DNA of 64,000 nucleotides, taken from the NCBI GenBank assembly GCA_963921935.1, contig OY998176.1, positions 175,890,445-175,954,444 on the forward strand. The letters run 5' to 3'. Positions 54,921 to 64,000 of the stretch are shown here, piece by piece. Below the pieces are notes generated by a model, which was not told where the DNA came from, searched no databases, and saw only the letters and a list, made by a program, of their open reading frames with translations. Numbering within the stretch: the stretch's first letter is position 1; every line of letters begins with the position of its first letter. A program made the position numbers and the translations under genes. The stretch comes from Galeruca laticollis. Taxonomy: Eukaryota > Arthropoda > Insecta > Coleoptera > Chrysomelidae.

Positions 54921-56640
54921 TCAGACACAAATCCTACATTTAGTACAAGATACGTGTGTTTTTAGAGTACAGCTTTCCATTCTACAGCGTGAGTTATCTT
55001 TTTTTGACTCAACTTCAGGGAAGTGGTTGTAGCCATCATATCTTGATTTCTTGTAAAGTCTTGGTTCGTTGCACATTTTCATCGAAGGTTTCGAGGAATC
55101 CATACTTGTGGAAGGTCTACCTCGTTTAGGTGGGTTTTTATGCAGAATGAGATTTTCTGCCACAGTTTGTCGGAATGCAAGAAGATCAATTATATTCTTC
55201 TTCTCCATTCCAAGAATTATAGGTTGTTCTTTATACTCTAACCAGGAATTAACCAGTGCAAGATCTATAGCATATGCCAACATTCTGACAATCCATTGCT
55301 GGGATCTTATGTATGATCTGTACATGCTAAGTAGAGAGTCATGTTTATCTACACCACCCATATTAGTATTGTAGAGTTGTATTGCCTCTGGTCTGGGAAC
55401 CTGTACATATTCCTTTACGACTTTGTCCCATCGTCGGCAGCTGTCTTGCTTGCCAACACCAATAAAATTTGACCCCACTACAACACATTGTCATACCACT
55501 TCGTAAGCACTATACCATCTTTAATAACAGCAACATGTGAAGTGCCTCGATGTCTCTTTTTCATCTCTTTGACACTTGAAAGTGGCGGTTTAGCTAAACG
55601 ATCTATTCTGATTGTTCCTATAGCAATCATTCTCTTGGCCCAGAGAAATTGAAACAGCTGATATGTACTGAAAAAAGTGTCAAAGAATAATCCATGGTTT
55701 GGTTCAGTTATCCATTCTGAAAGCTGCATCACAGTGGCAGTTGCGGTACCACAAAATAAGGACTTTGGCTTGATTTCAGTTGTTGCACCTTGGTATATAA
55801 TAAAGTCATATATGAGCCCTGCCAATACGTATATCTTAATTTCCCATTTCTTAGGTTAATTCTTGATATATTGTTTGACGTTTATGGTACCTTTAAAAGG
55901 GACTATTTGCTCGTCAACACAAAGATTTTGTTCCAATGGGAGTTCATGATACCTTTTCCTAAGACAGTCATATAAACAGCGAACTTTCTTTAGTCGGACG
56001 GTGTTATTATCTTCTCGACTGGTTACATCCACTAAATGAATTGTTTGTCTCAATTTGTAGAATCTCCGTAGAGCCATATGTTCATAGACGATCCGAATGC
56101 CAGTTGAATAATTCCAATACATATCAACTCGAGGGAGCTTCTAATTCCCCACAATAATATGAATTCCTATATTTTTTTTTATTTCTTCAATTGTAATTGG
56201 TGGAAATCGATTTATCTATTTTTGAAGAGCATATAAATTAGTCATGTTCATAATTTTTTCAAAAATGTGTATTTGTAAAAAAATCTATAGGCGACCGTAA
56301 GTCAAACACTTGTGAAATCGGTTGTTGGTGCCATGTAACTTCGATAGTGGAATATTGGAAATCAATATCATTCAGCCAAACAATATTTTCCTTCTCAGTC
56401 AAACCATTTTCATCAAAAAATGATTTAATCTCCCTTTTTTCTCCTGTGCATTCTTTTTCTTTTCATCCACCTCTTGATTTTCCATATCATGATCATTTGG
56501 TTTATGATTTTCGTCATTGAACTTATTATGGTCTCCTCCATTTTCATTTTGTCTATGAAAACTCAATTCATACTCTAGTCCTACCTCTTCATTTGATTCG
56601 GGTCCGGTGCACTTTGCCACCCGCCGAATTTTGCAACGAT
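54921..56640 (-). pseudogene. Second piggyBac transposase, different lineage
   Basis: N-terminus (56620-56399) is acidic and Asn-rich. The following region shifts frame near 56400 and has NIVWLNDIDFQYST. The core at 56122-55856 has YWNYSTGIRIVYEHMALRRF and first Asp in CVDEQIVPFKG. One in-frame stop follows (near 55856). The frame 55825-55478 has LIYDFIIYQG, second Asp in GLFFDTFFSTYQLF and GTIRIDRLAK. A one-base shift leads to 55478-54921 with RPEAIQLYNTNMGGVDKHDS (third Asp) and a C-terminal Cys finger (CRMESC...CTKCRIC). All three catalytic residues survive. Confidence 0.9.
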
Positions 56641-57900
56641 TTTTTTTATTAGAAAGCCCTATTGTTATAGAACATTTTAACAGAAAAAAATTCTTGGATC
56701 ATGCACTTTTGAAAGAGAAAATCGCAATTAAAAGTACTAAAAATCCGCCATTTTTCAAAAAAAATTGACAATTATGTCTAGATATCAGATGCTCACAAAT
56801 TTTAGAAGGAGGAGTGTTGTCAGTTCCCATTTCCGTGACTCGTGTCTGCTTGAAAATACTTTATACAAGATTTATACTATCTTCATGATATAAAATGTAT
56901 GTATTGAAAATGTACTTCTTTGGACGTATTATGTATTTTCCACAGGTACTAACTTAGTAGGTACGTATATTTTATGTGGTTAGGGTAAATATAAAAAATT
57001 ATGTATATATTTGTGATTTTTAGTTGGAAGTTAACGTTAAATGTCCCGATAAGTATAAGTATTCCTATTATAACGAGCGTATTGTTGATAATTAAAGGAG
57101 AAGTATTTCTAAAATTATCGCGAGAACACAGTTCTAGTGGATTGTTCTATCCAATGTTAGTCATATTTTATATTTATATTGCTATAATTTTACATTTCAC
57201 TAATGTTCACTTGAACAAATGGAAAAATATAGTTTCCATCAAACGATCGAAAAACCTAGTTAACTTGGGCGATAGACAAGGCGATAAAAGAAGCGATTCA
57301 ACATAACACGTAACGTAATATTTTAAATTTTTAAAAACAACGAAGTAATATGAACAGTGATTTAATTTTCTTCTCGTTAAAAGTGAGTGTAAATGTGAAT
57401 GTGACGAATTTCCGCTAGTTTTGTGCCTTCTTCGCGCTAGCTTTGTGCAATTTTTCCACTAAATATTCGTATATGCGTATTCTGGTATACTATTATATCA
57501 TAGATTACCTATAATTTATTCTGGAACATTTCTCGTCCATAGTAAACTTGTATGGCTCATAATGACATTATAGGTCGTAGAAAACTTCTTTTCGATAATG
57601 GGTACGGAATATACCAAGATTATATTTCCTTCCACTCCTCGAACCAATTATAATCCGACCAACAGTCACAAATATTTGTAGTAAAATTTTAATGGAATTT
57701 TTTAGTGCCGAATTAGCATAATTTACAATACTTTTCATAATTCAATTCAATATCGCTCCCTGACTAAACTGACAGATCAAAATGTAACTAGAATATCATT
57801 AAATATGAAGTAGGACATAGAAAAAAATTACTCACCTTACCTAAGTATATAGACCAAATAGAACTCAACAATGTAGTAAACTAGAGAGGATAACACGCCG
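56641..57900. other. No recognised gene
   Basis: A hydrophobic 101-codon plus frame (57001-57306) has several membrane-like stretches but follows AT-rich composition and matches no family I know. Otherwise nothing is seen. Confidence 0.35.
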
Positions 57901-58133
57901 AAGTTTGATTAATTACTAACCTAACCTATTTTTTTGTTGTGGGGGAAATCTTGTAAAGACTTTGGGAAGAAGTCCCAAGTTGCCGGATTCTACCAACCAT
58001 GTTTTCATCCTCAACCCTTAATGGGCCAAGGACACGTCACTCTAAAGAGCCATGGTCGATAGCCTAAATGCTAAAACTTATCACCAATCTGCCCGCGCCC
58101 TGTAGCTGAGATGTCTTTAAAAATGTGAATTCG

Positions 58134-58200
58134 GTCAACCTAACCTACGCTAATCTAACCTACTTATGAATATTTAAACTAACCTAATCTAACCTAACTA
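58134..58200. repeat. Degenerate CCTAA-like repeats
   Basis: CAACCTAACCTACGCTAATC and CTAACCTAATCTAACCTAAC contain several CCTAA/ACCTA units, reminiscent of the insect telomere unit (TTAGG)n, but irregular. Probably interstitial. Confidence 0.4.
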
Positions 58201-58264
58201 AATCTCAACTATGAACTACAGAGAATAACGCGCCGAAATTTATTCGATATTATTGAATCGCGTA

Positions 58265-58715
58265 CTAGGAGTGGGACCAAACACTTGCCACCATATAAAC
58301 TGATCCACATATTCCGATAAAAATCTTGAGGACATCACCTCGGACGCCTCAAATATTATTTAAGGCACGACCAGTGGCCTTCAATATGGTTCGTGCACAC
58401 TCCCGTTACCGGATCCACAAAGTTTCTGGAATGGTTAACCTCCTTATGTATCTAAGGGGATGCACCTCCCAGATTTTTGAGCCCACTATATCCCCTCCAG
58501 CAGTCAGTCCATATTTCAGTACCCGGCAATACGTGACGAGAAATTATTAATTCCAGAGTAGTGGCTGTTCGGTTGGGAGAAATACTACATAGCCCCGTTT
58601 ATCCGTGACATCATAGATACCAAGCACCCACTGCTCTGGAATCATGAGCCCCCTATAATATTTTCGTTTGGTCAACACGGATTCATCGATTTGTACGATA
58701 TGACCGTCCCCACTT
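58265..58715 (-). pseudogene. Merlin (IS1595-like) transposase remnant
   Basis: The minus strand reads GHIVQIDESVLTKRKYYRG (first Asp, about 58650-58705), then QWVLGIYDVTDKRGYVVFLP. After a stop and shift: RHVLPGTEIWTDCWRGYSGL with the second Asp (about 58480-58545). Then NHSRNFVDPVTGVCTNHIEG and HWS (about 58360-58430), which holds the catalytic Glu. This order and the WTDCWRGY and HIEGHWS boxes fit Merlin/IS1016-type transposases. At least two frameshifts and stops break it. Confidence 0.75.
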
Positions 58716-58825
58716 AAAAAATGTAAACAATTAAAGTAACCCTACATGGAATCGATACCGGTCAACTTTCGTTTAGCTGAAATCAGTTATGCGCGAATTG
58801 CACAATGTGTTGAATTTTTCCATTT

Positions 58826-59700
58826 GCGCGCATTTTTCACAATCCGTCGATAGCTGTTCACTCAATTTTTCCATTTACAAATTGTGTATATATTCCTGAT
58901 AGTATACCTATTTGAGCACGTATTATTTCATAATAGTGTGGATAATCATTTAAATTAATGAAGATTGGATTTTCGTTTGAAATACTAAATCAGATTGATA
59001 TCGCGAGCGAAGCGAGCGCGCCTGTTCGACGTTTCGCAATTCATTCGCGTGCGCGAATTGCGAAACGTCGGACTGGCGCGCATTTTTCACAATATGTCGA
59101 TAGCTGTTCACTCAATTTTTTCATTTGCAAATTGTCTATGTATTCCACGTATTATTTCATAATAATGAGGATAATCATTTGAATTATAGAAGATTGGATT
59201 TCCGTTTGAGATACTAAAGCAGATTGATATCGCGAGCGAAGCAAGCGCGCTGATTCGACGTGAACGTCGAACAGGCGCGCATTTTTCACAATTTGTCGAT
59301 AGCTGTTCACTCAATTTTTTCATTTGCAAATTGTGTATGTATTCCTGATAGTATACCTATTTGAGGACGTATTATTTCATAATAATGTGGATAATAATTT
59401 GAATGATTGAAGATTGGATTTTCGTTTGGAATACTGAAGCTGATTGACATCGCGCGCGCGAATTGCGAAACGTCGAACTGGCTGGCATTTTTCACAATCT
59501 GTCGATAGCTGTTCACTCAGTTTTTTCATTTGCAAATTGTGTATGTATTCCTGATAGTATACCTATTTGAGCACGTGTCATTACATAATAATGTCGATAA
59601 TCATTTAAATGATTGAAGATTGGATTTCCGCTTGAAATACTAAAGCAGATTGATATCACGAGCGAAGTGAGCGCGCCTGTTCGTCGTTTCGCAATTCGGG
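58826..59700. repeat. Tandem satellite, four units of about 200-250 bp, with inner hairpin
   Basis: Units begin GCGCGCATTTTTCACAAT near 58826, 59076, 59275 and 59482. Each continues with TGTCGATAGCTGTTCACTCA, then a shared AT-rich part and GATATCGCGAGCGAAGCGAG. The first unit has a 16-bp perfect hairpin, CGACGTTTCGCAATTC (59027-59042) with GAATTGCGAAACGTCG (59055-59070). Short frames over the units repeat the same peptide and are not genes. Confidence 0.85.
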
Positions 59701-59839
59701 CACATCTTATGTTCTGCAGTAACAAGTTCACATTTTGGAGCCTATTTAACAATTCCTCATCGTTCAAATTAATAATCGAATTCAGTTGGAAAAGGTTTTT
59801 GACTTCCATTTTGACTACTGTTAAAATATTATCATGATA

Positions 59840-60830
59840 CTATCATTTTTTTTCACTTGCGATTACTAACAACCGATCCTATCTCAATAATAAACTCATC
59901 AATATAATAACACTTTGGTCATGGACCATAAACTGAGGAAAGTACATTTAGAAATAACGTCGGCATCGTTCTCCGTATTGTTGTTAAAGGGAAAGGAATA
60001 ATTTATTGAATAATTGAAAAGTTCGCGAAAAGTCGACTTTACTTAAGCGCAGAAGCGGATTACTATAGCTGCAACCCACGATACATACATACTATATCGA
60101 TCGTGGCTACAATCGTGCAAAAGAATAGATTATCGATGACTTTGCCTATAAACCTATCAAAACAAATCGATAATATATGAAAATCGCCATAAGAGATTTA
60201 TAATCTGTTGTTTATTGTTGATTCTGTGGCCCAGCAGAAAAGTTTGTTTTGATCTCTTTTATTTAATGTTACCTATAAATCAAATCTAAGATAAACAGTA
60301 CATTCTAAGGATATTTATGATTTCAATTTTCATTATTAAGTATGGATGCAATTACTTTTAAATTTTTATAATATATTCATATATCTATTACAACACAAAA
60401 TTAATTCAACTGAAAGAAAATAAACACCATTTGACAACGCCGCTAAACCTCACATGATGACAGAAAAGTATCCTAATTTGTGACCCTGGCTGCATAGGAA
60501 TAAGATGTCAGCGTCTAATTTATAACCTATAAGTGTCAAGTGAAAATAAATATGCCCAAGAATATTTTTAAAAATCGGCAAAATTTAAGTATTTTCTTCC
60601 GGTTTTTTTGTGAAACAGACTTATCTTTAGTTCAAGATAATAACCTTTACAATTTAAAGTGAAAATATTTATCGTAAAATAGCATTAACTAGTATTGAAA
60701 AAGTACCATTTTTCGAACTTAATTTGTAATTTTTAAAGTAATTACTGAATGATCCAGCGAAATTTTTGTTCTAATCTGCTTTATTTAATGTAAGCAGCTA
60801 TCAAACAAAATCAAAATTAACATAAAATTC
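59840..60830. other. No recognised gene
   Basis: AT-rich sequence without conserved motifs or repeats I can identify. Confidence 0.45.
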
Positions 60831-60834
60831 CGAG

Positions 60835-61031
60835 GGTCGTTAAGTGCACCGGAACCTTTGATTCTTCTAGAATCTGTACCAAATCGACTGATCTTTCATT
60901 CCTCAGGTCTAAATCATCCCCTCCGAAATCATTTTCTTCGTCCGATAAATCTGGTAGATCAGACGTAATAATTTTCTACGTACTTCAGCATTTCTTCATG
61001 AGTAGGGGTCTTATTGTTACGTCTAGACATT
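60835..61031 (-). pseudogene. Possible piggyBac transposase N-terminal fragment
   Basis: From ATG at about 61031 the minus strand reads MSRRNNKTPTHEEMLKYVEN. A frameshift follows, then SDLPDLSDEENDFGGDDLDL. An acidic Asp/Glu/Ser-rich opening is typical of piggyBac transposases, but no catalytic part follows. Assignment is tentative. Confidence 0.4.
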
Positions 61032-61529
61032 TTCTGAAAAAAAATATTGCTATTTTCAAACGAACAAAATAAAGTCATAAAAAGTAAAAAAATATGAAAA
61101 ATCTAGCTGAGCGCGTATAGTCAACCAACTGCGTTGGTCCCTAGTGAGGAACAAACATTTCAAAGCTTACGATAAACTTTCAAAAATATAAAAAAAGCAA
61201 TGTAGACATATACTGAGACAAAATACAGTATGGTACTCACCAATTTTATGAATAAAACTAGAATTTTTACTAATATTAACGTAGATTCAGGAACAAACTT
61301 GCACATGCAATTCAACAGTAACCTCAATCACGAAAATGGTGATGTTAGACTGACATTGATAGTTTTATAATCGTCTCATCTCTATCACCACTCGTTAAGG
61401 TGCGTTCAGTAGTCGATCCTGTGTAGGGACAAATACAATTCATCAACGATTTATGCATTCCGTGAGCATTACATCGTATATTAAAATGTGTCCCTCTTTA
61501 GGGATGAATACAGTGAAAGGGTTAACCAA

Positions 61530-61735
61530 TGATTCAACATTTCCTTCGCGCATTTGGGCAAGTGCACCTGCAGACCTTAATAAAACCACCAATGCTTGTA
61601 AATCATTTCATTCGCATTTTAATAGTTCGATATATCAAACACATCCATCCATATTTATTTTTGTTAATGAACTTCTCAATGTTCGAATCGAAGTATATAT
61701 AAAATGCAATAGTATTAACACATGTATTTAAAAAT
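61530..61735 (+). pseudogene. MULE transposase C-terminal fragment
   Basis: FPSRIWASAPADLNKTTNAC and KSFHSHFNSSIYQTHPSIFI align with FPPNIWAENSSSLKRTTNAC...of the intact MULE at 44.3 kb. The piece is about 65 residues long and older. The codons before FPSRIW (61453-61530) show no match. Confidence 0.8.
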
Positions 61736-62235
61736 TTTGCCACAAAGAAAAAACAAATTTTTGTTGCGTAAAAAATTGAAGAGTATAAAAATAAAAATAT
61801 TTCAAAGTTGTCTTATATGTTAAAATATTATCATATTATCATTCATGTATATAACTCAATGTTCATCTGTATAAATTGTTGTAAAATATTTTACCTACGA
61901 CCACTCCTGTAAGTAGTCAAAACCACACAGTCGGCAATCAATGTAAGACGTCTATTACGCACGGTAAAACAAAACGCACGGCTGTAAAGTAAATCGCACG
62001 GCTTCCATAGCAACCACTTAGCAACTGTCAATAGACGCAGCCATTTTATTAAAAATGTATTACTTAGATATTTGACGTTGAATTTTATCCTATATATAAA
62101 TGGTAGATAACATTTATTAAATATGAGATTGCATTTAATACTAAGAGTTATTTGGAATTATATGATAATTGGTTCCGTTTCATTCAATCCGCATCTTTTA
62201 GCTGTCTGAATGTATTTCATATTAGTAAACAATAT

Positions 62236-62356
62236 AGTATATTATACACCAAGCGACTAAAGTGGACCATTTAATCCCGCGGGTGGTGTTTGATTCCTGA
62301 GGGAAGTAATCCACCTAAGGGATTAATGTCACTTTAGTCGAGAGGTGTATACCCTA
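62236..62356. repeat. Imperfect hairpin D
   Basis: TATACACCAAGCGACTAAAG (left) pairs with CTTTAGTCGAGAGGTGTATA (right), with TTTAATCCC and GGGATTAA as a second stem. It is an inverse copy of hairpin C (37.4 kb). Its left edge is ATAGTATATTATACACC, the same as hairpin B. Confidence 0.8.
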
Positions 62357-62403
62357 TTTTATGCAATTCCGGTAATTTTCAATAAAAATAAATACTACTT
62401 AGG

Positions 62404-62510
62404 ACGGACTTTTACGAAACTTGGCTGGGCATCGAGGGTGAACTTCTAAGATGCTTGGCTGGGCATCGAGGAGCGACTTTTATAAAACTTGGCTGGGCAT
62501 CGAGGATATA
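62404..62510. repeat. Minisatellite, three 34-bp units
   Basis: GGCTGGGCATCGAGG occurs three times at 34-base spacing. The same units occur at 37.26-37.37 kb in inverse orientation beside hairpin C. Confidence 0.85.
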
Positions 62511-62574
62511 CGTTTTACTTGTACTTTAAATACCTTAATAAGATTATAAAGAAAAGTACAAGTAGGTCGTAGGT

Positions 62575-62716
62575 AAAGTATAGTACGTAACTCGTGTTTT
62601 AACGCATTTTACGCACTCACGGAATTACGCACTCGCCGCTACACGGCTTCGTGCGCAACTTTTCCGTTCGTGCGTGAAATGCTTCTTACAACACACGTTA
62701 CGTAATATACTAATAT
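62575..62716. repeat. Imperfect hairpin E
   Basis: TAGTACGTAACTCGTGTT...AACGCATTTTACGCAC (left) pairs with GTGCGTGAAATGCTTC...AACACACGTTACGTAATATA (right). The loop is CG-rich (GCCGCTACACGGC). The right edge read on the minus strand is TAGTATATTACGTAAC. Confidence 0.75.
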
Positions 62717-64000
62717 TTATATGTGGACATTAATAGAATCTAATTAATCTGATTGAAGTGTATCATTGCAATAAAGGTGGGCCGAGATGGGCCATTCCAA
62801 ATCAAGTCAATTTTAGACTCGGGTCGACTTGGGCGATTTTTATTCAGTATAAGTACCTGCCTGATGGGCCGAGGTGGGAATGGCCCAGGCCCAGAAAAAA
62901 ATCACCTCAAGAAAAAAGGACGAAAGGAATGCAGCAAATATGTGTCATAAAAGGAATGCTCTCATCCAATTATTAACTTCTTCAGCAATTTTCTGAAACT
63001 CCAATTTCTACTTCCAATTCCAGCCGATAAATCCGCTATATACAAGCCTTGCAAAACACCAAAAGCATAACACTATTTTTTGCAGTAACAAAAAATATTG
63101 TTATGTTAAATGTGGTGTGGAAAAGTGGGGTTACTTTGTTGATCAGTGTGTACTGGATGCCAAGGCGAATTTTACTTGAATGTTGAATTAACTAAAACAG
63201 ATGAGGATTCATGTGATGAAACGATAGCTGATACATCTTCATTTGAACAATTTATAAAAATTCTGCAAGAGTAAGAAGTCGTAGAAGCTATGGCTGTTAA
63301 ATTCAAAATTGATGAATGTAAATCAGGTTAATAAATCAATAATAAATATTTGTCCACTACCACTTAACAATAAATCAATATTTCACTTCCTAACTAAAAG
63401 TATATGGTACGCATATGCTGCGTATTTTGTTTAGGAAATTTGTTTCTGAAATATATCGTATTGACAAAATATCGAAATTTTTAGTGTTAACACTTTTCAT
63501 AACGATATTTTCTAATACACTATATTTATAACGATACGGTATATCGATACTTTACTCAGTATCGCCCATTTTTATAGGTAACACAAATTATTTGAAGTAC
63601 TACAGAAATTTATTTATTTTGAATTGTCAATAATACCGAATACCAAATGATTACGAACTTGCCGATTAGACGATATACATATTGTTACGATGAATTCGGA
63701 TATTGATGAACTTTCTTGTAAACCAACAGAAATAACAGAAAATATACACATAAATATCAGTACTCAAAAACGAGGTTCAATAAAAAATTTCCGTTCTACA
63801 CTCGCATTATTTATTTAACTTATATTTAATAAAGAAATCAAGGGTCGTGGACAAAGTATAGTATTCGACTCGCAATTTATAGCCATTATTCACTCAGGTG
63901 ACTTCAACTTTTAAAATCGCTATATTTCAGAAATGGTGATTCTGACAAACAAAAGTATAGAGACAATTTTTGTAGATAATTTTATGATATACAATTTTTG
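62717..64000. other. No recognised gene at the window end
   Basis: Short frames at 62753-62976 (plus) and a 42-codon ATG frame at 63690-63818 (MNSDIDELSCKPTEITENIH...) are unassigned. The latter could be the first exon of something outside the window, but there is no evidence beyond an open frame. Confidence 0.35.

Noticed and set aside
57001..57306. Hydrophobic 101-codon frame as a membrane protein gene
   Set aside because: AT-rich composition explains the hydrophobic codons; no known domain, splice context or signal supports it.
58134..58200. Telomere repeat (TTAGG)n
   Set aside because: Units are irregular and few, with unrelated sequence on both sides; at most interstitial.
58826..59700. 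Direct repeats considered as CRISPR or regulatory array
   Set aside because: Units are about 200-250 bp with no short spacers; this is a eukaryotic satellite.

Overview
This window looks like AT-rich, intron-containing animal DNA, most likely from an insect. The evidence is its transposon community: BEL/Pao and Gypsy LTR elements, LINEs whose ORF1 resembles the DUF4780 family, Penelope-like elements with GIY-YIG endonucleases, PIF/Harbinger with MADF/BESS accessory genes, piggyBac, hAT, Tc1/mariner/pogo, MULE with a FLYWCH-like finger, Merlin and a Crypton-type tyrosine recombinase. I recognise no single-copy host gene, tRNA, rRNA or CRISPR. Almost every coding trace is a mobile element, mostly broken by stops or frameshifts. 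The clear exceptions are one intact MULE transposase (44265-45665) and one intact LINE ORF1 (27447-28241). A 200-bp run of N (39448-39647) marks an assembly gap.

Layout. 0.1-1.9 kb: a dispersed repeat and a decayed LINE (minus). 5.6-7.6 kb: pogo-like transposase remnant with a C-terminal PHD-like finger. 9-10.8 kb: short tandem repeats. 10.8-13.7 kb: Harbinger transposase and MADF/BESS gene pieces in an unusual interleaved antisense arrangement. 13.7-16.3 kb: Penelope-like element 1 (PLE1) with inverted ends and a 12-bp target duplication. 16.6-18.4 kb: a dispersed repeat interrupted by a Crypton-like element. 18.35-20.6 kb: truncated hAT holding a MITE that in turn holds a LINE. 21.7-28.9 kb: two LINEs of the EN-RT(-RNase H) type in the same direction. 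29-32.2 kb: no recognisable gene. 32.3-36.1 kb: Gypsy (minus). 36.2-37.6 kb: hairpin repeats and MITE-like sequence. 37.7-38.6 kb: Tc1/IS630-like transposase remnant. 39.6-42.7 kb: a LINE split by a long-TIR element carrying a piggyBac transposase. 42.9-43.4 kb: LINE 3' end with target duplication. 43.7-46.1 kb: MULE. 47.4-47.65 kb: a 248-bp palindromic mini-PLE. 48.6-48.9 kb: MADF fragment. 49.4-54.1 kb: BEL/Pao (minus) split by PLE2. 54.3 kb and 61.5 kb: MULE fragments. 54.9-56.6 kb: a second piggyBac. 58.3-58.7 kb: Merlin. 58.8-59.7 kb: a satellite with hairpins. 62.2-62.7 kb: more hairpin repeats.

The genes do not form a pathway; the window is a layered record of insertions. Target duplications or empty-site comparison set insertion limits for three PLE insertions, two LINE 3' ends and the Crypton. 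The most notable signals are hammerhead-ribozyme-like cores in the PLE termini (including a covarying U-A variant of the core C3-G8 pair), a group of about 110-140 bp imperfect hairpins with different bodies but a shared TAGTATATTA-like edge, and the interleaved Harbinger genes.
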